Origin: Myxococcales bacterium
GTDB taxonomy: Bacteria; Myxococcota_A; Polyangia; Fen-1088
Reading direction: 5' to 3'
Length of the DNA stretch: 32,818 nt
Assembly (NCBI GenBank): GCA_003158455.1
Contig: PMJO01000105.1
Span: 1 to 32,818 of the forward strand
Under the pieces are notes generated by a model that saw only the letters and a list, made by a program, of their open reading frames with translations, did not search any database and had not been told where the DNA came from. Below, one piece after another: positions 24,985 through 31,829 of the stretch. Position 1 is the first letter of the stretch. Every line of letters begins with the position of its first letter. A program made the position numbers and the translations under genes.

Positions 24985-26436
24985 ATGCGCGAGTGTCGAT
25001 ATCTAGCAATAGGCGCGGCTCTGTCATTCACCACGCTTGCGTGCGCTCGGACGTCGATGGAGGGACAGCAGGCGGGCACGATGAATGGAGGCACGGGCGG
25101 AGGCGACACGACTGTCGCCGACGGTGGCACCACTAGCGCCCCGATAGGGACAATCAGCTACCCCGGTGGCGCGACCAGTTCTCCGGGAGGGATGACGACT
25201 AGTGCCGGTGGAACTACATCGGCAGGGGGAACAAGACCGAGCGGCGGAGCCGGTGCCGGTGGAATTGCGACAGCGGGGGGAACAAGACCGAGCGGCGGAG
25301 CCAGTGCCGGTGGAACTGCGACAGCGGGGGGAACAACATCGAGCGGCGGAGCCGGTGCCAGTGGAATTGCGAGAGCGGGGGGAACAACATCGAGCGGTGG
25401 AGCCGGTGCCGGTGGGACTGCGACAGCAAGGGGATCAGCGGCGAGCGGCGGAACCACCAGTGCCGGTGGAACTACATCAGCAGGGGGAACAACAGCGAGT
25501 GGCAGCAGCGCTGGTGCCACCACCAGTGGCGGCGCTAGAACGAACGGCGGAACGCCACCAAGTTGCAGTGGTCTAGCCGCGACCTGCGGGCCATCAGGTA
25601 GTGGGGACTGTTGCGCGGCCTTGCTGGTCCCGGGTGGGACGTTCTATCGGAGCTACGACGGCGTGGACAACACGGATATGAGCTACCCGGCGACCGTGGA
25701 TGACTTCTATCTCGACAAGTACGAGATCACGGCGGGCCGGTTCCGCACGTTCGTGAACGCGGGCGTGGGCACGCAGGCGAACCCGCCTGCGTCCGGCGCG
25801 GGCGCACATCCGCAGATCTCGGGCTCGGGTTGGGATTCGGCGTGGAACACGAACCTCCCACCGGACACGGCCAGCCTCAAGGCCTACGAGAACTGCGATC
25901 CGAGCTATCAGACCTCGACCGGGACGGCTGGGGGCAACGAAAGCATAGCGCAGAGTTGCATGACATGGTACATGGCGTTCGCGTTCTGTGCGTGGGACGG
26001 GGGACGGCTGCCGACCGAGGCCGAGTGGAACTACGCGGCCTCCGGGGGCAGCGACCAGCGGTACTATCCATGGTCGAGCCCGCCAACATCTACGACAATC
26101 GATGACAGCTACGCGGTCTTCTGCGACAACGCGGCCTACAACAGTGGCTTGTGCATCGTAGGGAACGTCGGATCGAAGTCTCCGAAAGGCGACGGGAAGT
26201 GGGGCCACGCCGACCTTGCCGGGAACCTGTGGGAGTGGACGCTGGATTGGTATGCGAGCCAATACCCCACACCGTGCGACAATTGCGCCGATTTGAATGC
26301 CTTCCCCGGCTCGCTTATCGGCCGGGTGGTCCGGGGCGGCAGCTTCCAGGACGGCGCCCCGGGCCTCCGGTCGGCCTATCGCTACTACGGCCTGACCAAC
26401 GTCGTCGGGGCGCGTTGCGCGAGGACTAGCTTGTAG
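24985..26436 (+). CDS. Lipoprotein with FGE-like (SUMF1) domain
   Basis: 483 residues from ATG 24985 (GTG 24982 also possible; no good ribosome site, perhaps because the 45-bp repeat replaced the leader). Cys20 (TTLAC) is the lipidation site. Residues 21 to about 205 are a Gly/Thr/Ala linker with four 17-residue repeats. From CSGLAATCGPSGSGDCC on, the protein is a close paralogue of the FGE-like domain in the 3601-6477 gene (DFYLDKYEITAGRFRTF, AFAFCAWDGGRLPTEAEWNY, LAGNLWEWTLDWYAS, VVRGGSFQDG, GARCAR). It ends at the FGE domain without Stig1 motif or propeller. As in the paralogue, only one Cys is present in the final active-site segment, so formylglycine formation is unlikely. A ligand-binding or structural role is inferred. 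Confidence 0.83.
   Translation: MRECRYLAIGAALSFTTLACARTSMEGQQAGTMNGGTGGGDTTVADGGTTSAPIGTISYPGGATSSPGGMTTSAGGTTSAGGTRPSGGAGAGGIATAGGTRPSGGASAGGTATAGGTTSSGGAGASGIARAGGTTSSGGAGAGGTATARGSAASGGTTSAGGTTSAGGTTASGSSAGATTSGGARTNGGTPPSCSGLAATCGPSGSGDCCAALLVPGGTFYRSYDGVDNTDMSYPATVDDFYLDKYEITAGRFRTFVNAGVGTQANPPASGAGAHPQISGSGWDSAWNTNLPPDTASLKAYENCDPSYQTSTGTAGGNESIAQSCMTWYMAFAFCAWDGGRLPTEAEWNYAASGGSDQRYYPWSSPPTSTTIDDSYAVFCDNAAYNSGLCIVGNVGSKSPKGDGKWGHADLAGNLWEWTLDWYASQYPTPCDNCADLNAFPGSLIGRVVRGGSFQDGAPGLRSAYRYYGLTNVVGARCARTSL
25225..25428 (+). repeat. Four tandem 51-bp coding repeats
   Basis: Each unit encodes 17 residues of the type GGTRPSGGAGAGGIATA; units 3 and 4 change the start to GGTTSS. The repeats lie in the linker of the FGE-like lipoprotein. 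Confidence 0.88.
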
Positions 26437-26483
26437 CTTCGGCCGCAAGCTTCGAGTTTTCCCGCTTGCGACGGGGACCGAAG
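26437..26483 (+). terminator. Two-step hairpin after the FGE-like gene
   Basis: Immediately after the stop, CTTCGG (26437-26442) pairs with CCGAAG (26478-26483) and CGCAAGC (26444-26450) with GCTTGCG (26464-26470). The structure is followed by an A-rich stretch rather than a T-run. The position supports a terminator. Confidence 0.5.
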
Positions 26484-26543
26484 AAACTCAAGAAACACGC
26501 TCTAGTTTGCCAAGCCAGGTAGCCGAGGTAGGCTCAAAGCCCC

Positions 26544-27017
26544 ATGCGGCGCATTCTCTACATTGTGTTCTTGCTCGGTGTCTTGGCTTGCGGCCTGTTG
26601 CTCTATTGGCGACGGAGTAGACCAGCGCAACCCCGCGAAGCACCAATCACGGGCACTGCCGTTCCAGTTCCCCCGCCTCGCTTGATTCCCGTGATTCCAA
26701 GTCGAGAGGCAGGCAACGATGCCGGCCGGATCGTTCTGGATGAACGTTCGCTCATGCAGCAGATCCGCGACTCTTTGACGAGCAATCCCCGGCTAGCCGA
26801 AGCCCTGGCGCGCGAAGGCCGACAGCGATTTCCCGACAGCCCGGACTCCGAAGAGCGCGATATGCTTCTCGTGAGCGCGCTGTTCAATCAACGAAGGCTC
26901 GATCGCGCGCGCAGGGAGGCCTATTTCTATTTCGAGCGTCACCCGGACGGCCGTTTCGCCAAGGACATGTCCCTCCTAACGGGCGCGCATCCCAGGCCCG
27001 CAGGACCAAAACCGTGA
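26544..27017 (+). CDS. Small membrane-anchored protein with helical (TPR-like) domain
   Basis: 157 residues. One N-terminal transmembrane helix (about 4-22, followed by RRSR, so the rest is probably periplasmic), a Pro-rich spacer, and a helical C-terminal half (RDSLTSNPRLAEALAREGRQRF, LLVSALFNQRRLDRARREAYFYFERHPDGRFA) that looks like one and a half TPR-type repeats. The start ATG 26544 has no strong ribosome site. No known family assignment. It is separated by the candidate terminator from the FGE-like gene and faces the minus-strand lipoprotein gene convergently. Confidence 0.7.
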   Translation: MRRILYIVFLLGVLACGLLLYWRRSRPAQPREAPITGTAVPVPPPRLIPVIPSREAGNDAGRIVLDERSLMQQIRDSLTSNPRLAEALAREGRQRFPDSPDSEERDMLLVSALFNQRRLDRARREAYFYFERHPDGRFAKDMSLLTGAHPRPAGPKP

Positions 27018-27202
27018 GCGTGCCTTCGCAAACACTCCCGAAGCTCAGCCTGGGCGGGGGTGGCTACCTTGCCAACGCCTGTCAGAGCCGTGGAAGCGAT
27101 CCGCTCCGGGGCCGCCCTCTGGGGCAACGATCAACGCCACCAGTATTGCGATCGACGAGTGTGTGATCAGTCGAGGCAGATGGCGTTCTGGGGGCTAACG
27201 GT

Positions 27203-27892
27203 TCAATCACCAAAGGTGCAAGAGTATGGGATGGTCTGACCCGCCAGACAGGGCCAACGCTGATTGGCCAGCCCGTCCAGCCATGCCTGTTTGTCTGTGC
27301 CCCCATACCCCGTATCGTCGACGAGCCGGCCCTCGCCATCCAAGATGACGTCGCCCCCGTGTCCAAAACCAGGCTCGAATGGAAAACATTCAGGAGGGAC
27401 CGTGCCAGATCGGGAATACTTGCTTGCGATAGCCGTCCAGAGTGAGTCCAGGTCACACAGGGCATCCGTTGAGGCCATTGTCTCGCCGTCGACTGCTCCC
27501 CCATCCTGACCGCCGCTGGCGCTACCTCCCTGGGCTGTCACACCCCCGCTGGCGAAAACCGTACCGCTGCTGCTGCTGCCAACGGCACCTCCGCCCGCAG
27601 AGGATGCCCCAACCCCGCCCGTGTTCCTGCCTGCGCCACCCTCCCCGCCGCTCGCTACGCCACTTCCCCCTTGGGCGCCGCCCACGTTGGCCGTGGCGCC
27701 ACCGACGTCCCCGCTTCTGCCCCCGCTGCTGCCACTTCTGGCGAGAGCCTCATCGGGCGTCGAGCCATCGGTGGTACCATATAGCCCGTGTCGCCCACAG
27801 CCTGCCAAGACAACAGCTACCGCAAGGAAGAAATGCCAATGGCAGGTCGCTGATGCGGCTGGCTGCATAGCTTCTCCGCTGACTAACATCAT
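27203..27892 (-). CDS. Linker lipoprotein with short C-terminal domain
   Basis: 229 residues from ATG 27892, with GGGGAG 6 bases upstream. The lipidation Cys lies in VVLAGC; Met at 27868, preceded by GGAG, is an alternative start that shortens the n-region. A Gly/Ser/Ala linker of about 100 residues is followed by about 85 residues without low complexity (ALCDLDSLWTAIASKYSR, PPECFPFEPGFGHGGDVILDGEGRLVDD, QAWLDGLANQRWPCLAGQTI). Three or four cysteines may form disulfides. The short C-terminal domain resembles no family I can name. The same design as its neighbours (stalk plus small globular head) suggests surface exposure. Confidence 0.75.
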   Translation of the reverse strand: MMLVSGEAMQPAASATCHWHFFLAVAVVLAGCGRHGLYGTTDGSTPDEALARSGSSGGRSGDVGGATANVGGAQGGSGVASGGEGGAGRNTGGVGASSAGGGAVGSSSSGTVFASGGVTAQGGSASGGQDGGAVDGETMASTDALCDLDSLWTAIASKYSRSGTVPPECFPFEPGFGHGGDVILDGEGRLVDDTGYGGTDKQAWLDGLANQRWPCLAGQTIPYSCTFGD

Positions 27893-28223
27893 GTTGCTCT
27901 CCCCTTTGTCGCGGGTCCCCGGCAAGACCCACACCGGCATCCAACGCTAGTGCATCATACCATATCCAGATCCAACCACGCTAGGGACGCGGGCAGTTCA
28001 GCCGGTCACCCGCATCGGTTCTCCACCACCCGTTACTACCATCGTGGACATGTCTTTCGAGCTTCATGGACCGATCCATCGTCCCCGATAACGTGACGCC
28101 AGCTGGCCACCAGGTACTGAACACGGGATGTGGCCGGGTATGCACAAGCGCCGCCACTGATGTCTCTTTGGCCGTCGGGAGCACTGGCATGGCGTCAGAT
28201 GTCACAGTCGGAGGCAGAGGGTG
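27893..28223. other. Gene-free stretch, with in-frame continuation of the S10 reading frame
   Basis: 331 bp between two minus-strand genes. The S10 frame stays open for about 80 codons after its TGA (28223 down to 27981), with Trp/His/Arg-rich residues and no obvious domain. The remainder should hold the promoter of the 27892 gene. No RNA gene or palindrome was found. Confidence 0.5.
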
Positions 28224-30494
28224 TCAATTGGGAAACTTCGAATACCAAAGCATGACGTCTGCCAACAGACTTGCGGCAGCTGGCGCGCGCATTGTAACCG
28301 TGTGCCCCGAGACGTAGGTCGGCATAGTGACGTTCCCCAATGTGACGGGCGGGGTGGACGTGCCGTAAAGAGTCATCCCGCCCTCGTCGAGAACAGGCAA
28401 ACTGGCGGGGTTGGCAGTCGCGTTATAGGCAACGCTCGATACATACTTAATGAAGTTCCCATCACTGAGCCCTCCCGCGATTGACGGCGAATGGATCACA
28501 GTATCGTACTGACTAGCAGTGATGAAGGTTCTCACATTGCCGATGACGTTCTCCAGGAAGTCGCTACCAACAGCTATCCCGGTATCGACATCGGAGGGGA
28601 ACTGCGTCGTCGGCGGGGGCTCATTCCATGTCCCAGCAGGATTGGCAGTCCAATAGCCGTAGCCATCCGCCACCGTGGTATTCGATATCAGAAAGTAGCT
28701 GTCGTCACTCACGAGCGAGCTGCCGTTGTCGAAAGCGGTCTTCATAGCCTGTGACGATATGCCGCCGCCGCGCCCGTAGGCATAGGCCCGCGAAGTGGAC
28801 CTCATCCATTCGATCGTACTCGAATCGACGCCCAGCGCCGCGTTTAGCGTGGCAATTGAGGCGGTTAGACTATCAGCAGCCCCACTAATTTGATAATCGA
28901 TCCACCGTTTGTTCTTGGTTGTGTCATCGATCGCCTTGTCACAGTCATAGATATCACAACTAGGCGTTGTTTGACCGCTGCCAGTCGGACCGCTATCGAA
29001 GCACGGCGTGGGGGTGCGCGTGGAGCAGGCTGTTGGGGGGCTCCACTGTCCAGTCTGTTGTTCATCCAACCACTTGTTTTGTTGGTCCCAACCCGCCACC
29101 GCCGGCGAAATCAGGACCTGGTGGTTGAATCTTGTGGCAATCTGCGTGGAAGTGGGAGCCTTCTGTCCTTTGAATGCTGCCTGGAAGTAATTCACCAAGT
29201 CCATGGACACCGCCACATCCTGATAGGCGCTCGTGGTTTCTATGAGAGTGTAATAGTAGTAGAGGTAGTGCAGCATCAGTGTGGCCCGCGTGCCTCCGTA
29301 GCTTTCCCCGACCAGGATAACCCGATTGCCCAGCAAGGCAGGGTGGCGCATAAGGAATCGGACAATGACATCCAGGAAGATCCCTGCGTCGCGATCCATG
29401 TCGGTCCCGATGTCCGGTTGGGTAACAGTGCCCGTAGCAGTATTCAAGAAACCCAACGGATAGGAAAAGCCCGTTGCCGGCGCGTCGATGTAGAGCAGAT
29501 TGGCAAACTTGGTCCATTTGCTGGGATTTGGGGCGATCCCGTTCGGCGCGTTGCCTGCCACATGTGGATCCGGATCAAGTGTCCAGGGCGCGGTATTGAA
29601 ACTAAACATCATGGCGGAGGTGGACGACCCAGGGCCACCGTTGAAAAAGACCGCAAGCGGTTTGCTCTTGGGTGTGGTCGCGGCGGGCTGAAACGAATAC
29701 CAGATCCGGTGCTCCGGACTGGCTCGGCGTACGCCTTCCGCAATGTAATTATCAAGAAGAAGGTCAAGAAAACCCGCTTCCGCCTTGATGGCTGCGGCGT
29801 GTTGTCCCGTGTCGTCGATGGCCGTGTCTTTGGAGCACGACCAGCTTGCATCTGTGGAGAGGCAGCCGGTAGATGACGGAACCTGGTAGGGGTTCCAGTC
29901 AAGCTCGCCGACGTTGAGCGACGCTGACTTCGCGACGACAGTTCCATCGAGAGAACCGTTGGCCAAAGTGGCGGCGGCCTGGGGCGCGAGAATCGAGCCG
30001 GGAATGGAGGTCGACGAGAGTTGCAGTTGGGTGGCGGATGGGAAGTTCCAAAGCACGCTTTGTAGGTGCAGGTTATTGACATCCTGCGACGAGTACCCTG
30101 CACTCGTAAAAGTCGCAGTGCCGCCGGTAACATTGATGATGACGGCGGAGTGTGGGGGCACCTTGAAAGTGAAGACGGTAGTGCCAGTAAGGTAGCTGGA
30201 GGGGAACTTGAAGACGTTCAATTCGGTGTCCGTGCCGGTGAATATGATGGAATTATAGGAAGGCGTCGTCGTGCCGTTGGTATCGTAGAGGTTCAATTGC
30301 TGTGACATCAACAGCAGCGCTATCGATGCATTGGCGAAGTCAATAGGACTGGGGATAGTGGCCGCAGTCGGACGCGTGGCATTGACATAGTGGACAGAGG
30401 GGGTGTCGGAGAAGGCGGTTTTGCTCGTGCTGCTGTAGTACGTGGGCCCATAGACCGTGCCACCAACCTTGAGAGTGATAGTGCCCTGCGTCAC
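28224..30494 (-). CDS. Choice-of-anchor-A C-terminal half fused to peptidase S10 (second part of a frameshifted gene)
   Basis: 756 residues if read from GTG 30494, but this start is only the first after a frameshift; the frame is open up to 30524 and continues the domain begun in 30340-30978. Residues 1-205 are the second half of a choice-of-anchor-A domain (NGSLDGTVVAKSASLNVGELDWNP, SVLWNFPSATQL, SIPGSILAP). Residues 215-756 are a serine carboxypeptidase (S10): FNGGPGSS (285-291), the nucleophile motif GESYGG (Ser398), the acid QYDTVI (Asp664) and the His of SGHTVTMRAP (His731). The full triad is present. S10 enzymes remove C-terminal residues, usually at acid pH. GC looks clearly lower than in neighbouring genes. 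Four cysteines around 490-520 suggest disulfides in an insertion. Confidence 0.8.
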   Translation of the reverse strand: MTQGTITLKVGGTVYGPTYYSSTSKTAFSDTPSVHYVNATRPTAATIPSPIDFANASIALLLMSQQLNLYDTNGTTTPSYNSIIFTGTDTELNVFKFPSSYLTGTTVFTFKVPPHSAVIINVTGGTATFTSAGYSSQDVNNLHLQSVLWNFPSATQLQLSSTSIPGSILAPQAAATLANGSLDGTVVAKSASLNVGELDWNPYQVPSSTGCLSTDASWSCSKDTAIDDTGQHAAAIKAEAGFLDLLLDNYIAEGVRRASPEHRIWYSFQPAATTPKSKPLAVFFNGGPGSSTSAMMFSFNTAPWTLDPDPHVAGNAPNGIAPNPSKWTKFANLLYIDAPATGFSYPLGFLNTATGTVTQPDIGTDMDRDAGIFLDVIVRFLMRHPALLGNRVILVGESYGGTRATLMLHYLYYYYTLIETTSAYQDVAVSMDLVNYFQAAFKGQKAPTSTQIATRFNHQVLISPAVAGWDQQNKWLDEQQTGQWSPPTACSTRTPTPCFDSGPTGSGQTTPSCDIYDCDKAIDDTTKNKRWIDYQISGAADSLTASIATLNAALGVDSSTIEWMRSTSRAYAYGRGGGISSQAMKTAFDNGSSLVSDDSYFLISNTTVADGYGYWTANPAGTWNEPPPTTQFPSDVDTGIAVGSDFLENVIGNVRTFITASQYDTVIHSPSIAGGLSDGNFIKYVSSVAYNATANPASLPVLDEGGMTLYGTSTPPVTLGNVTMPTYVSGHTVTMRAPAAASLLADVMLWYSKFPN

Positions 30495-30978
30495 GAGCGA
30501 CGACCGGATCCTGTTGGATCGAATTCAAAGAAAAGCTGCTTGCGGTGACGTTGCCCCCCGCAGCTACTGGGCCTTCCACGTCTGTCAAGGTTGCATCGCC
30601 CAAAGTGAACAAACTGAAGTCGCGGGGGTAGTACTGCTGGGTATTCGCGATGGGTCCTTGGGCCCACGCGTAGCGGCCGCAATAGTCGTTCTTGCCACTC
30701 ACGGTCCAGTTGTTCTGCCTGACGATGTTAGCCGCTTTCTGCACACACGCGAGCCCCCAATGGCCGCTGCTGGTGTTGCTGCAACAGGCAGGAAGCGCGG
30801 TGCAAACGGCGTTGAAGGCATTGACCAAATTGGCGTCCGTGCCGGTGGGCGCCGGTGAGGTCAGCGGCGCTCCGGGAACACACCAGGAGTGGGTCCACGG
30901 CGCCGCCGTGCCGACGGCCGGCATGAGAAGCGCAGAAAGAACTACCGTAGAAAACGACATACCCTGTACAAGACGCAT
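30340..30978 (-). CDS. Signal peptide and first half of choice-of-anchor-A domain (first part of the frameshifted gene)
   Basis: ATG 30978 has AAAGGAGGG 4 bases upstream, an excellent ribosome site. The signal peptide is MRLVQGMSFSTVVLSALLMP with cleavage near GTAA. Four cysteines follow (PACCSN, GLACVQKA), then the family signature FSLFTLGDATLTDVEGPVAAGGNVTASSFSLNS. After about residue 150 the frame leaves the domain; the remaining residues to the stop at 30340 (HSQGWWHGLWAHV and so on) are out-of-frame noise. One extra base (or two lost) between 30494 and 30527 would join this to the S10 part and give a protein of about 915 residues. Real mutation or sequencing error cannot be told apart here. 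Confidence 0.75.
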   Translation of the reverse strand: MRLVQGMSFSTVVLSALLMPAVGTAAPWTHSWCVPGAPLTSPAPTGTDANLVNAFNAVCTALPACCSNTSSGHWGLACVQKAANIVRQNNWTVSGKNDYCGRYAWAQGPIANTQQYYPRDFSLFTLGDATLTDVEGPVAAGGNVTASSFSLNSIQQDPVVARDAGHYHSQGWWHGLWAHVLQQHEQNRLLRHPLCPLCQCHASDCGHYPQSY

Positions 30979-31064
30979 GATTCCCTCCTTTTTTCCTAAC
31001 GGTTCGAGCAAAAGTGCTCAAGTCCTCTAGCAACGCGGAGAGTACGGCGGTGCGCGGTACAGTG

Positions 31065-31373
31065 TCAAGCTCTCTGTCCGCCAGCATTACCTGTGCTATT
31101 CGCACTGACCGGAGCATGGGTTGTAGGCACGGCATCCGGAGGAGAGAACGGCTTGCAGTTCCGCCCCTCCAGCTCGCCAGCATCGGCCAGGCGTTTCGCG
31201 AACCTGCTGATCTGAGCCCATTTTCGCTCGACGGCCTCCCGGGCGAGGAACCCGCACCACCTCAAATACGCCGCCACGCCCTCGTCGCTGTCGCCGGCGA
31301 CAGAACGGGCGTAGAGCCTCGCTTCGCCGTTCGCCCCGAAACGGAGGAGCGGACGATCGCTGCCGGAAGGTGC
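31065..31373 (-). pseudogene. Possible C-terminal fragment of an M41 (FtsH peptidase)-like protein
   Basis: About 100 residues in a minus-strand frame. The core ARSVAGDSDEGVAAYLRWC followed by FLAREAVERKWAQISRFAKRL and ADAGELEGRN has the helical pattern seen at the C-terminus of FtsH-type and stand-alone M41-like peptidase domains (a long helix, Trp, then 'Lxxxg.L.g'). The HExxH part is missing, so only a fragment could remain. The match is by eye and weak. It lies directly upstream of the S10 gene on the same strand. Confidence 0.3.
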
Positions 31374-31599
31374 GGCGGAGCCGGCGGATCCGGGCGGGAA
31401 ACCACAGCCCATCGACTGCCGTCGGAACCGATCTCGCGTCTCTGGGCAGACGCGTGCTTGTCTGCGGGCGAGGGGAGTGGATGGCAGGAGGCGATCGGAG
31501 CGGCGATGGCGATCTCCGCCTGCGTTTGAGCCGCGTCGGGAGGCACTCGGTAGCGGCGGCGACGGGCGCGGCGAAGCCGCGTGGGGCAGGGGCAGGGTG

Positions 31600-31783
31600 T
31601 GTAGGCCCTAGGTCCCGAAGGGACAGCCAAGGGCGGTATTTCGGTGGGCAATCCAAGGTGGCGCAGATAGAGGGCGATGTCCTCGGGCTCCTGGACCAGC
31701 GCAACGAGCCTCATCTTGCCCCCGGCCGCTGACCCACAGATCGTACGAGCCCCAGAGAAGGTCATAGGCGTTAAGCGGCAGCA
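31600..31783 (-). pseudogene. IS91-like (Y2) transposase C-terminal remnant
   Basis: A minus-strand frame reads GGKMRLVALVQEPEDIALYL then RHLGLPTEIPPLA, which matches the closing segment of IS91-type transposases (usual form CPRCGGRMRLLA.....RILxHLGLPTE.PP). The CxxC pair before it is degraded to CGSAAGG. The upstream part is replaced by the 45-bp repeat, and no catalytic tyrosines remain, so this is debris of an old insertion. Confidence 0.6.
31739..31783. repeat. 45-bp direct repeat, right copy
   Basis: Same orientation as 24891-24935, one mismatch (T instead of C at the 34th base). It abuts the IS91-like remnant, so the repeat may derive from an insertion-sequence segment. Confidence 0.92.
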
Positions 31784-31829
31784 AACTCCCGCTTGAATCG
31801 CGAAGGCCAAGATCCTAGGCTCTTGCCTT

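Larger units (their letters stand above)
30979..31829. other. Region without intact genes, containing decayed fragments
   Basis: About 850 bp between the S10 gene and the right-edge gene. It holds the leader of the S10 gene, a possible peptidase fragment (31065-31373), an IS91-like fragment (31600-31783) and the right 45-bp repeat. Longer open frames here are out-of-phase translations of the same GC-rich DNA. Confidence 0.6.

Noticed and set aside
28224-28226. TGA of the S10 gene as a selenocysteine codon
   Set aside because: No SECIS-like hairpin was seen and the S10 His motif is already complete before the stop.
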